From Rubrivivax sp. (lineage in GTDB: Bacteria > Pseudomonadota > Gammaproteobacteria > Burkholderiales > Burkholderiaceae_C): a stretch of 49,564 nucleotides of DNA. The stretch lies in the NCBI GenBank assembly GCA_026125665.1, contig JAHCKS010000032.1, positions 1 through 49,564 on the forward strand, written 5' to 3'. This document shows positions 26,272 to 34,375 of the stretch, one piece after another; position 1 is the stretch's first letter, and each line of letters begins with the position of its first letter. The notes beneath the pieces were generated by a model, which saw nothing but the letters and a program-made list of their open reading frames with translations, was not told the DNA's origin and ran no database searches. The translations under genes and the position numbers were made by a program.

Positions 26272-26386
26272 CGCCAAGGCCGCCGGGTGGTCGGCTTCGC
26301 GAATGTCCTCTTCGGGCGGCCCAGCTTCGCTGGTCCCCCCGATGCCCCCTTGATTTCGCTGCGCCGACCACCCGGCGTCCTTGGCG
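26272..26386 (+). repeat. palindromic element copy A (between permease genes)
   Basis: Arms 26272-26303 and 26355-26386 pair over 32 positions with about four non-pairs. The core between them (from TGTCCTCTTCGGGCGG to ATGCCCCCTTGA) contains the small hairpin CCAGC-TTC-GCTGG. The core matches copy B at 43 of 50 positions, whereas the arms match copy B far less well yet remain self-complementary. No open frame or transposase is present. Confidence 0.85.
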
Positions 26387-26429
26387 TGGCACCGTGGTCT
26401 GTCCTCGGCGGGATACCACTGCGGGTGCC

Positions 26430-26546
26430 GGATCGGGCCGGCGGGGTGCCCTGCTCCGTGAAATCAAGGGGGCATTCGGGGGACGAGCGAAGCTCGTCCG
26501 CCGAAAGAGGACATTCACGGAGCAGGGCACCCCGCCGGCCCGATCC
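26430..26546 (-). repeat. palindromic element copy B (perfect 33-bp arms)
   Basis: Arms 26430-26462 and 26514-26546 are perfect reverse complements over 33 bases. The core, read on the minus strand, matches copy A and contains the hairpin CGAGC-TTC-GCTCG (26481-26499 region). It is inverted relative to copy A, 43 bases away. With copy A it fills most of the 373-base gap 26194-26566 between the two permease genes. I see no gene in that gap. Confidence 0.9.
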
Positions 26547-26566
26547 CGCCACCACCTGCGTGGCCT

Positions 26567-27505
26567 TCACTTCAGCACCACACGCGGGTCGGCGATCTTG
26601 TAGGCCAGGTCGGTCGCCAGGTTGATCAGCATCGTCAGCACCGCGAGGTAGATCGTCACCGCCTGGATGACCGGGAAGTCGCTGCGGTTCACGGCCAGCA
26701 GCACCTCGCGCCCGAGGCCGGGGATCGAGAAGAACACCTCGATCAGGAAGCTGCCGACGAAGATGCCGGGCAGCTGCAGGCCGATGTTGGTGAGGATCGG
26801 GATCAGCGCGTTGCGCAGCACGTGCCTGAACAGCACCACGCCTTCGGTGAGCCCCTTGGCGCGCGCCGTGCGCACGTAGTCCTGGCCGAGCTCGTCGAGC
26901 AGGAAGCTGCGGTACAGGCGCGTCTGCGGCGCCAGCCCCACCGCCACGGCCAGCACCACCGGCAGCGGCACGTAGACGAGCAGGTTCGTAAGCGTGCTGT
27001 CGCTCCAGCCCTGCACCGGGAACCAGCCGAGCTGGAAGCCGAACACGTACTGGCCGATGATGACGTAGACGAGGAAGCTGATCGACAGCGCCACCGTGGT
27101 GGCGACCATGATCGTGCGGTCGGTCAGCGAGCCGCGGCGGTAGGCCACCCACATCGCGATCGGCAGGGCCAGCACGACGTCGAGCACGAGGATGGGCACC
27201 ATCACCGTCAGCGTGGCCGGCAGGCGCGTGGCGAAGAGGTTGCTCACCGCCTCGTTCGTCGCCCAGCTCTTGCCCCAGTCGAAGGTGAGGATCTGCTTGA
27301 CGAAGATCCACAGCTGCACCCACACCGGCTCGTCCAGGCCGAGCGTCTGGCGGATGGCCTTGATCTGTTCGGGGCTGGCGTTGAGGCCGCCCAGCACCTC
27401 GGCCGGGTCGCCGCCGAAGTACTTGAAGAGGAAGAAGACCAGCAGCACGACCCCGGCGAGCGTGGGGATCATCTGCCACAGGCGGCGAATCAGGTAGGCG
27501 GTCAT
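26567..27505 (-). CDS. peptide ABC transporter permease (DppB/YejB-like)
   Basis: A 312-residue inner-membrane protein beginning MTAYLIRRLWQMIPTLAGVV, the typical N-terminus of DppB/OppB permeases. Periplasmic residues about 40-95 contain LGLDEPVWVQLWIFVKQILT and FDWGKSW. Five more helices follow, with the EAA loop DYVRTARAKGLTEGVVLFRH and the terminal LINLATDLAYKIADPRV, all standard. It pairs with the downstream DppC-like permease. The 210-base region 27506-27715 separates its start from the divergent binding-protein gene and should hold both promoters, though I see no convincing boxes. Confidence 0.9.
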   Translation of the reverse strand: MTAYLIRRLWQMIPTLAGVVLLVFFLFKYFGGDPAEVLGGLNASPEQIKAIRQTLGLDEPVWVQLWIFVKQILTFDWGKSWATNEAVSNLFATRLPATLTVMVPILVLDVVLALPIAMWVAYRRGSLTDRTIMVATTVALSISFLVYVIIGQYVFGFQLGWFPVQGWSDSTLTNLLVYVPLPVVLAVAVGLAPQTRLYRSFLLDELGQDYVRTARAKGLTEGVVLFRHVLRNALIPILTNIGLQLPGIFVGSFLIEVFFSIPGLGREVLLAVNRSDFPVIQAVTIYLAVLTMLINLATDLAYKIADPRVVLK

Positions 27506-27715
27506 CGGGCGGCGGCGTGCCGGCGGCAGCGGCCCTCGTGGGGCGATGCGGGCACGTCTGGGGCGAGGATGGGCGCGAGTGTAGGGGGCGCCCCCGGACC
27601 CTCCGGCCGGGGGTTTCCCGTCGTCAGGGGCATCGCGCCGGCCATAGACTTTCCGCCTCGGCGTTCCGCCTCTGCCGCATCGGCCACTTCCTGCCGGCCG
27701 CCTCGTGAGGGCACG

Positions 27716-29602
27716 ATGAAGACCACCCCCCTGCTCGCGCGGGCCGTGCGTGCGCTTTCCGCCGCCGCGGCCGGCCTCGTGCTGCTCCATGGCGGCGCCG
27801 CATGCGCGCAACAAGGTGCGGTGCCCGCCGCCGCGACCGCGAACGGCACCGTCAACGGCACCAAGACGCTGCGCTACGCCTTCCTCATCGCCGAGACGAC
27901 CTTCGACCCGGCGCAGGTCTCCGACCTCTACTCGCGCACCGTGCTGGCCGGCATCTTCGACGCGCCGCTGGAATACGAGTTCCTCGCCAAGCCGGTGAAG
28001 ATGCGGCTCAACACCGCCGCCGCGATGCCCGAGGTCAGCGACGACTTCAAGACCTTCACCTTCCGCATCAAGCCGGGCATCCACTTCGCCGACGACCCCG
28101 CGTTCAAGGGGAAGAAGCGCGAGCTCGTCGCCGAGGACTACGTCTACGCGCTGAAGCGCCACTACGACCCGCGCTGGAAGAGCCCGAACCTGTACCTGCT
28201 GGAGAACGCGAAGATCCTCGGCCTGTCGGAGCTGCGCAGGAAGCTCATTGAGGAGAAGAAGCCGTTCGATTACGACGCGCCGGTGGAAGGGCTGAAGGTG
28301 CTCGACCGCTACACCTTTCAGGTGCGCCTGGGCGTGGCGACGCCGCGCTTCCTGCAGAACTTCACCGACGGCTCGTTCACTGGCGCCGTGGCGCGCGAGG
28401 TCGTCGAAGCCTACGGCGACAAGATCGGCGAGCACCCGGTGGGCACGGGTCCGTACCGCCTGGCGGAGTGGAAGCGCAGCTCGCGCATCGTGCTGGAGAA
28501 GAACCCCAACTACCGCGAGGTGCTCTACAACGAGACGCCGCAGCCCGGCGACACGCGCCTGGCCCAGGCCGTCGAGCGGCTGAAGGGCCGACAGCTGCCC
28601 TTCATCGACCGCGTCGTCATCTCGATCATCGAAGAGCCGCAGCCGCGCTGGCTGTCCTTCCTGAACGAGGAGCAGGACGTGATGGACAACCTGCCGGCCG
28701 ACTTCGCGACGACCGTCATCCCCAACAACCGCCTCGCGCCCAACCTCGCGAAGAAGGGCATCTCGATGGTGCGCTACCTGCGCGCCGACGTCTCGGTGTC
28801 GTTCTTCAACATGGAACACCCGCTGGTGGGCGGCTACGAGCCGCACAAGGTGGCGCTGCGGCGCGCCGTCAGCCTGGGCGTGGACGTCGAGCGCGAGATC
28901 CGGTTGGCACGCCGCGGCCAGGCCATCCCGGCGCAGAGCCCGATCGCGCCGGAGGTCTTCGGCTACGACCCGAAGCTGAAGACGACGCTGTCGGACTTCA
29001 GCGTTGCGCGCGCCAAGGCGCTGCTGGACATGCACGGCTACGTCGACCGCAACGGCGACGGCTGGCGCGAGCAGCCCGACGGCAGGCCGCTGGTGCTGCG
29101 CTACGCGACGCAGCCCGACCAGCAGAGCCGCCAGCTCGTCGAGTTGTGGCAGAAGAACATGACGGCCATCGGCCTGAAGATCGAGTTCGACACGCAGAAG
29201 TGGCCCGAGAACCTGAAGGCCAGCCGCACCGGCAAGCTGATGATGTGGGGCGTGGGCTGGCTCGCCGGCAACCCCGACGGCGACACCTTCCTCGCGCTCG
29301 GCTACGGGCCGAACATCGGCGGCGCCAACCACGCGCGCTTCAACCTCCCGGCCTTCAACGCCCTGTACGAGAAGCAGCGGCAGATGCCCGACGGCCCCGA
29401 GCGCGTGGCCGTGATGCAGGACGCGGCGCGCCTGATGGTGGCCTACATGCCCTACAAGGTGCACGTGCACCGCTACTTCACCGATCTCGCGCACCCCTGG
29501 GTGGTGGGCTACCACCGCAACATCTTCGTGCGCGACTTCTTCAAGTACGTGGACATCGACCTCGCCGAGCTGCAGCGGCGCGGCGGCGGCAACGGCCACT
29601 GA
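27716..29602 (+). CDS. extracellular solute-binding protein family 5, copy 1
   Basis: A 628-residue periplasmic peptide/oligopeptide-binding protein. A Sec signal (AAAAGLVLLHGGAACAQ, about residues 17-33) is followed by the SBP_bac_5 domain: LRYAFLIAETTFDPAQVSDL, FRIKPGIHFADDPAF, EHPVGTGPYRLAEWKRSSRI, EPQPRWLSFLNEEQDVMDNL and LLDMHGYVDRNGDGW. It is divergent from the permease/ATPase genes and first of three tandem paralogues, so it probably delivers ligand to that transporter. ATG 27716 is preceded by GAGGG. Ligand not determinable from sequence; peptides or peptide-like compounds are likely. Confidence 0.88.
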   Translation: MKTTPLLARAVRALSAAAAGLVLLHGGAACAQQGAVPAAATANGTVNGTKTLRYAFLIAETTFDPAQVSDLYSRTVLAGIFDAPLEYEFLAKPVKMRLNTAAAMPEVSDDFKTFTFRIKPGIHFADDPAFKGKKRELVAEDYVYALKRHYDPRWKSPNLYLLENAKILGLSELRRKLIEEKKPFDYDAPVEGLKVLDRYTFQVRLGVATPRFLQNFTDGSFTGAVAREVVEAYGDKIGEHPVGTGPYRLAEWKRSSRIVLEKNPNYREVLYNETPQPGDTRLAQAVERLKGRQLPFIDRVVISIIEEPQPRWLSFLNEEQDVMDNLPADFATTVIPNNRLAPNLAKKGISMVRYLRADVSVSFFNMEHPLVGGYEPHKVALRRAVSLGVDVEREIRLARRGQAIPAQSPIAPEVFGYDPKLKTTLSDFSVARAKALLDMHGYVDRNGDGWREQPDGRPLVLRYATQPDQQSRQLVELWQKNMTAIGLKIEFDTQKWPENLKASRTGKLMMWGVGWLAGNPDGDTFLALGYGPNIGGANHARFNLPAFNALYEKQRQMPDGPERVAVMQDAARLMVAYMPYKVHVHRYFTDLAHPWVVGYHRNIFVRDFFKYVDIDLAELQRRGGGNGH

Positions 29603-29621
29603 GAACACCGAGGGCCGTCCG

Positions 29622-31448
29622 TTGAAGCGCCGCACCACGCTGGCCCTGGGCGCCGCCGCCGCGTGGCCGGCGTGGATGAGCGAGGCGCGCGCGGCCGGCG
29701 GCGCCCCGTCCGGCACGCCGGAAGGCCAGCGCGTGCTGCGCTACGCCATCGCGGCGGCCGAGACGAGCTTCGACCCGGCGCAGATCAACGACAACACGTC
29801 GCGCACGATCACCTCGCACATCTTCGAGTCGCTGTACTGCTTCGACCACCTGGCGCGGCCGCCGAGGCTGGTGCCGCTGGTGGCCGATGGCGAGCCGGTG
29901 GCCGAAGACGAGTACAAGCGCTGGACGTTCAAGGTGCGGCCGGGCATCCACTTCGCCGACGACGCCGCCTTCAAGGGGCGCAAGCGCGAGCTCCTCGCCG
30001 CCGACTTCCTCTACGCCATCAAGCGCTACGCCGACCCGGCGCTGAAGAGCCCGCTGTGGGCGAGCGTGGAGAACTTCAAGGTACTCGGCCTGGCGGAAGT
30101 GCGCAAGGAGGCGCTCGAGAAGAAGGCGAAGTTCGACTACGACCGGCCGGTCGAGGGCATGAAGCTCCTCGACCGCTACACGTTCCAGCTGCAGCTGGCC
30201 GAGCCGCGGCCGCGCTTCAAGGAGAACATGGCCGTGCCCGACCTCTTCGGCGCCGTGGCGCGCGAAGTGTGCGAGGCCTACGGCGACAAGATCGGCGAGC
30301 ACCCGGTGGGTACCGGCCCGTACCGCCTGGCACAGTGGCGGCGCAGCTCGCGCATCGTCTTCGAGCGCAACCCGCACTACCGCGAGCGCGCATGGGACTG
30401 CCAGCCGGCCGCCGACGATGTCGAAGGGCAGGAGATCGCCAAGCGCCTGCGCGGCCGCAAGCTGCCGCTGGTGGACCGCGTGGAAATCGCCATCATCGAG
30501 GAAGCGCAGCCGCGCTGGCTGGCCTTCGTCAACGGCGAGCACGACTTCCTCGACCGCCTGCCGCCGGAGTTCGTCGGCGTGGCGATGCCCGGGCGCAAGG
30601 TGGCGCCGCACCTGGCGAAGAAGGGCGTGCGCGGCGCGATCTCGCTGCAGTCGGACGTCACCTTCTACTACTTCAACATGGACGACCCGGTGGTCGGCGG
30701 GCTGGACGCGCCGCGCGTCGCGCTGCGCCGGGCCATCAGCCTGGCCATCGACACCGAGCGCGAGATCCGCCTGCTGCGCCGGGGCATGGCGATCCCGGCG
30801 CAGGGGCCGATCGTGCCGCACACCACCGGCTACGACCCGAAGTTCAAGAGCGAGATGAGCGAGTACAGCCCGGCACGCGCCAAGGCGCTGCTCGAGATGC
30901 ACGGCTACGTCGACCGCGACGGCGACGGCTGGCGCGAGCTGCCCGACGGCAAGCCGCTCGTGCTCGAGGTCTCGACGCAGCCCGAGCAGATCAACCGCCA
31001 GCTCAACGAGCTGCTGCGGCGCGACATGGACGCGGTGGGCATCCGCGTCGTCTTCAAGACCGCGAAGTGGCCCGAGAACCTGAAGGCCAGCCGTGCCGGC
31101 AAGCTGCAGATGTGGTCGCTGTCGTCGCTGGGTTCCGGCGGCGACGGCCAGGGCATGGTCACCCGCTACTACGGGCCGCAGGCCGGCAACCAGAACCTCT
31201 CGCGCTTCAGGCATCCGCGCATGGACGCCATCCACGAACGCATGACGGTGCTGCCCGACGGGCCCGAGCGCGAGGCCCTGTTCGTCGAGGCGCGCAAGAT
31301 CGCCATCGCCTACATGCCGTACAAGCTGCAGGTGCACCGGCTGGTGGCCGACATGATGCACGCGCAGGTCTTCGGCTACCGCCGCCCGGCCTACTGGAAC
31401 GGCTGGTGGCAGTACGTCGACGTGCTGCCGGGGCCGAGCCCCGCGTGA
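29622..31448 (+). CDS. extracellular solute-binding protein family 5, copy 2
   Basis: A 608-residue paralogue of the preceding gene, starting at TTG 29622, 19 bases after its stop. The N-terminus MKRRTTLALGAAAAWPAW has a twin arginine and hydrophobic stretch, suggesting Tat export rather than the Sec signal of copy 1. The same domain landmarks follow in the same order (LRYAIAAAETSFDPAQINDN, PGIHFADDAAFKGRKREL, EHPVGTGPYRLAQWRRSSRI, LLEMHGYVDRDGDGW). It differs in the ligand-cleft region (QSDVTFYYFNMDDPVVGGLD), so its ligand may differ. It probably shares the divergent permeases. Confidence 0.88.
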   Translation: MKRRTTLALGAAAAWPAWMSEARAAGGAPSGTPEGQRVLRYAIAAAETSFDPAQINDNTSRTITSHIFESLYCFDHLARPPRLVPLVADGEPVAEDEYKRWTFKVRPGIHFADDAAFKGRKRELLAADFLYAIKRYADPALKSPLWASVENFKVLGLAEVRKEALEKKAKFDYDRPVEGMKLLDRYTFQLQLAEPRPRFKENMAVPDLFGAVAREVCEAYGDKIGEHPVGTGPYRLAQWRRSSRIVFERNPHYRERAWDCQPAADDVEGQEIAKRLRGRKLPLVDRVEIAIIEEAQPRWLAFVNGEHDFLDRLPPEFVGVAMPGRKVAPHLAKKGVRGAISLQSDVTFYYFNMDDPVVGGLDAPRVALRRAISLAIDTEREIRLLRRGMAIPAQGPIVPHTTGYDPKFKSEMSEYSPARAKALLEMHGYVDRDGDGWRELPDGKPLVLEVSTQPEQINRQLNELLRRDMDAVGIRVVFKTAKWPENLKASRAGKLQMWSLSSLGSGGDGQGMVTRYYGPQAGNQNLSRFRHPRMDAIHERMTVLPDGPEREALFVEARKIAIAYMPYKLQVHRLVADMMHAQVFGYRRPAYWNGWWQYVDVLPGPSPA

Positions 31449-31523
31449 CTGGATCCCCCCCGAAGCGCCTTCGGCGCCTCCCCCCCAGGGGGGCGCCGCC
31501 AGCGGCCCGGCAGAGCCGGATCC
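31449..31523 (+). repeat. GC-rich hairpin cluster after SBP copy 2
   Basis: Just after the stop at 31448, GCGCC-TTC-GGCGC (31465-31477) can form a hairpin, and GGCGCC at 31473-31478 can pair instead with GGCGCC at 31492-31497 across a C7/G6 stretch. The two folds share bases and exclude each other. GGATCC occurs at both ends (31451-31456, 31518-31523). The wording resembles dispersed C-rich intergenic repeats of Burkholderiales. It may attenuate transcription into the third binding-protein gene; the rest of the gap to 31584 shows nothing else. Confidence 0.5.
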
Positions 31524-31584
31524 GCGGCGGCCGCTTGGCTGCGCCGGTTCGCTGCAGTGAGGATGCCGCCAGGGGGCCGCGGAC

Positions 31585-33378
31585 GTGAAGCGACGAGAGC
31601 TGCTTGCCGGCAGCACGGCGGCTTGGCCGCTCCTGGCGCCGCGAGTTGCGCGCGCCGCCAGCGGCGAGAAGGTCTTCCGCTACGCCTTCAACTTCGCCGA
31701 GACGGGGTTCGATCCGCCGCGCGTCTCGGACCAGTCGTCGATCCGCGTGCTGGCGCACATCTTCGAGCCGCCGCTCGGGTGGGATCCGCTGGCGCGGCCG
31801 GTGAAGCTCGTGCCGCTCGTCGCTGCCACGCTGCCCGACGTGGCCGACGAGCACCGCCGCTTCACGTTCACTATCCGCCCGGGCATCTTCTTCGCCGACG
31901 ACCCGGCCTTCGAGGGCCGGCCGCGCGAGCTGGTGGCGGCGGACTTCGTCTACACGATCAAGCGGTTCTACGACCCCGCGCTGCGCAGCGAGTGGCTGTA
32001 CCAGTGGGAGAACGCCAAGATCCTCGGGCTGTCGGAGCTGCGCAAGCGAGTCCTCGACCAGAAGAAGCCGTTCCCGTACGACGAGCCGGTGGCGGGCCTG
32101 CGGGCGCTGGACCGCTACCGCTTCGAAGTGCGCCTGGCCGAGCCGGCGCCGCGGTTCCTCTACCTCTTCGCCTCGCACACGCTGGCCGGGGCGGTGGCGC
32201 GCGAGGTCATCGAGCGCTACGGCGCCGACCCGCAGGCGCACCCGGTGGGCACGGGCCCGTTCATGCTGCACCAGTGGCGGCGCGCCTCGCGCATCGTGCT
32301 GGTGAAGAACCCGCGTTTTCGCGAGCAGCGCTTCGCCGGCGACCCGCCGGATGGCGACGCCGAGGCGCTGGCCACCGCGCGGCGGCTGGCCGGCGCGCGC
32401 GCGCCGCTCGTCGACCGGCTCGAGTTCGACATCATCGAGGAGTCGCAGCCGCGCTGGCTCGCCTTCCTGCGCGGCGAGCACGATGCAGTGACGGTGCCGG
32501 TGGACCTGGCCTCGCTCGCGGTGCCCGGCGGCAGGCTCGCGCCATACCTCATGCGGCGCGGCGTGCAACTCAACCGCCAGCTCTCGGCCAGCGTCTCGCA
32601 CACCTTCTTCAACTTCGACGACCCACTGGTCGGCGGCTACACGCCGGACAAGGTGGCATTGCGCCGCGCCATCATGCTCGCCTACGACAGCGAGCTGGAG
32701 TCGCGCCTCGTGCGCAGCGGCCAGGCCGTGCCGGCGCAGAGCATGATCCCGCCGGCCTGCTACGGCGCCGAGCCGGGCCTGGTGAGCGAAGCGAGCCGGC
32801 CGAGTCCGGCACGCGCCCGCGCGCTGCTCGAGATGCACGGCTACGTCGACCGCGACGGCGACGGCTTCCGCGAGGCGCCGGACGGCCGGCCACTCGCGCT
32901 GCGCATCGCCTTCCTGCCCGACCAGCGTTCGCGTCGCCTGAGCGAGCTGTGGCTCAAGCGCATGACGGCCGTGGGCTTGCGCGTGCGGTTCGACGTCGCG
33001 CCGTTCGGCGAACTGATCCGCCGCTCGCTCGCCGGCCAGCTGATGATGTGGGGCTTCTCGTGGAGCTCCGGTGCGCCCGACGGCGACTTCTTCCTCGGCC
33101 TGGCCTACGGGCCGAACGCCGAGCAGAGCAACGACGCACGCTTCCGCCTGCCCGCCTTCGACCGCCTGTACGAACGCCAGCGAACGCTGCCCGACGGCCC
33201 CGAGCGCCTGGCGCTGATGCAGCGCGCGACGCGGCTGATGCTCGCCTACGTGCCGTACATCCCGCACGTGCACGAGATCACCAACGACCTCCTGCATGCA
33301 CACGTGCGCGGGCCGATGCGCCAGCCCTTCGGCACCGACTGGTTCCGCTGGATCGACGTCGGCGCGCCGCCGGCCTGA
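31585..33378 (+). CDS. extracellular solute-binding protein family 5, copy 3
   Basis: A 597-residue third paralogue starting at GTG 31585. The signal MKRRELLAGSTAAWPLLAPR has a twin arginine, as in copy 2. Landmarks: FRYAFNFAETGFDPPRVSDQ, IRPGIFFADDPAFEGRPREL, HPVGTGPFMLHQWRRASRIV, ESQPRWLAFLRGEHDAVTVP and LLEMHGYVDRDGDGFREAPD. It lacks the acidic run found in copies 1 and 2 near the middle and is the most divergent of the three. A hairpin at 33396-33419 follows the stop. Three binding proteins for one permease pair suggests a widened ligand range. Confidence 0.87.
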   Translation: MKRRELLAGSTAAWPLLAPRVARAASGEKVFRYAFNFAETGFDPPRVSDQSSIRVLAHIFEPPLGWDPLARPVKLVPLVAATLPDVADEHRRFTFTIRPGIFFADDPAFEGRPRELVAADFVYTIKRFYDPALRSEWLYQWENAKILGLSELRKRVLDQKKPFPYDEPVAGLRALDRYRFEVRLAEPAPRFLYLFASHTLAGAVAREVIERYGADPQAHPVGTGPFMLHQWRRASRIVLVKNPRFREQRFAGDPPDGDAEALATARRLAGARAPLVDRLEFDIIEESQPRWLAFLRGEHDAVTVPVDLASLAVPGGRLAPYLMRRGVQLNRQLSASVSHTFFNFDDPLVGGYTPDKVALRRAIMLAYDSELESRLVRSGQAVPAQSMIPPACYGAEPGLVSEASRPSPARARALLEMHGYVDRDGDGFREAPDGRPLALRIAFLPDQRSRRLSELWLKRMTAVGLRVRFDVAPFGELIRRSLAGQLMMWGFSWSSGAPDGDFFLGLAYGPNAEQSNDARFRLPAFDRLYERQRTLPDGPERLALMQRATRLMLAYVPYIPHVHEITNDLLHAHVRGPMRQPFGTDWFRWIDVGAPPA

Positions 33379-33395
33379 AGGGCGCCCGAATGCAC

Positions 33396-33419
33396 GAAGG
33401 CGGCCCGCAGGCCGCCTTC
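33396..33419. terminator. bidirectional terminator hairpin
   Basis: GAAGGCGGCC-CGCA-GGCCGCCTTC has a perfect 10-bp stem and 4-base loop between the convergent ends of SBP copy 3 and the OmpA-like gene. The T-rich GGGTTTCGGTT follows on the plus strand. Confidence 0.75.
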
Positions 33420-33444
33420 CGGGTTTCGGTTCAGCGCCGCCGCG

Positions 33445-34089
33445 TCACTTGGCCTGAGAGACGATCGTCACGCGCCGGTTCTCGGGCGCGGCGATGTTCG
33501 TCTTGTTCAGCAGGTTGGCCGAGCCCTTGCCGACGGCGTCGATGCGGCCGGCCTCGAGGCCGTGCTGGCTGATGAGGTACGCACGCACCGACTCGGCCCG
33601 TGCCTGCGACAGGCGCAGGTTGTACTCGTCGCCACCGCGCGGGTCGGCGTGGCCCTCGATCGTGAAGCGCACGCCGGCCAGGCGTTCGGACTTCATCGCG
33701 GCGGCGAGCACGTCCAGCGCGCCCTTGGCCGGGCCGGTGAGGTCGGCCCGGTCGGTGACGAAGGTGACCAGGATGGAAGCGCGGCCGGCCTGGCTGGCCG
33801 CTGCGCCGGTGCTGGCTGTCGCGGCAGCGGTGGCCGCCGGGCGCACGGCCGGGCGGAAGCTGCGCGTACGGATGCCGTCGTCGGGTGCCGAGGCGGCCTG
33901 CGGAGGCGTCAGCGCCTCGACGAGCGAGCGCTCGGAAACGTCCCGCTCGCGCATGACTCGCTCCTGCGCCAGGGCCGGGCTGGCGAGCAAGGCGGAGGCG
34001 ACGCTGGCCACGCCGAGGAGGCCGGTGACGCTGAACAAGCGCAGGGCCCGACGCTGCTGGGCTGGGCGGGTGGAGGCAAGGCGGTTCAT
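33445..34089 (-). CDS. OmpA-family peptidoglycan-binding protein
   Basis: A 214-residue exported protein. A signal peptide (about residues 1-43, ending ASPALAQ) and an Ala/Thr-rich linker (about 60-100) precede the OmpA C-terminal domain (about 102-214). Key residues: TIEGHADPRGGDEYNLRLSQ with RAESVRAYL after it, then GKGSANLLN, then ENRRVTIV. The GHAD aspartate and following arginine are the pair that binds the meso-diaminopimelate of peptidoglycan. It probably tethers the outer membrane or another partner to the wall. It is divergent from the response regulator gene across a 286-base region. Confidence 0.88.
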   Translation of the reverse strand: MNRLASTRPAQQRRALRLFSVTGLLGVASVASALLASPALAQERVMRERDVSERSLVEALTPPQAASAPDDGIRTRSFRPAVRPAATAAATASTGAAASQAGRASILVTFVTDRADLTGPAKGALDVLAAAMKSERLAGVRFTIEGHADPRGGDEYNLRLSQARAESVRAYLISQHGLEAGRIDAVGKGSANLLNKTNIAAPENRRVTIVSQAK

Positions 34090-34295
34090 GGCGGTCTTCC
34101 GGTGGATGGAGAAGCTCGTGCCGATCAAGCGGATGGTAGGACAAGGCGGTTGACACGTCGTCCCCCAAACGGAGTCTCTGCGGCCCCGCCGTTGCCCCGC
34201 GGGTCCGCTCGGCTGAGGGTGCATTTGGCCACCGCGCCGCCTGCATTGGCAGGAGACCAAGGTATCACCGAGCGGCGGCCGGTGGCGCCGCGCGT

Positions 34296-34331
34296 GATAC
34301 TTTGCCCACCCCGGGGCCGCGTGGCCCCGGG
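34296..34331 (+). promoter_or_regulatory. possible promoter and 5' leader hairpin of the response regulator gene
   Basis: GATACT at 34296-34301 is a -10-like box preceded by T (extended TG form). A perfect 9-bp stem CCCGGGGCC-GCGT-GGCCCCGGG lies at 34310-34331, so a transcript from this promoter would begin just before the hairpin. No clear -35. The hairpin could protect the mRNA 5' end. The rest of 34090-34375 shows nothing else. Confidence 0.35.
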
Positions 34332-34375
34332 CCGTGCCCGCGAAGCAGCCGATCCGGCCGGAGACCCACCCCGCC

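Noticed and set aside
26194-26566. Palindromic region considered as an insertion sequence
   Set aside because: No transposase frame, and the two copies are short inverted elements with different arms; a non-coding repeat fits better.
27506-29716. Minus-strand open frame running from the DppB-like permease through the whole first binding-protein gene
   Set aside because: It is the antisense of a clear family 5 binding protein; lack of stops follows from very high GC. The permease starts at ATG 27505.
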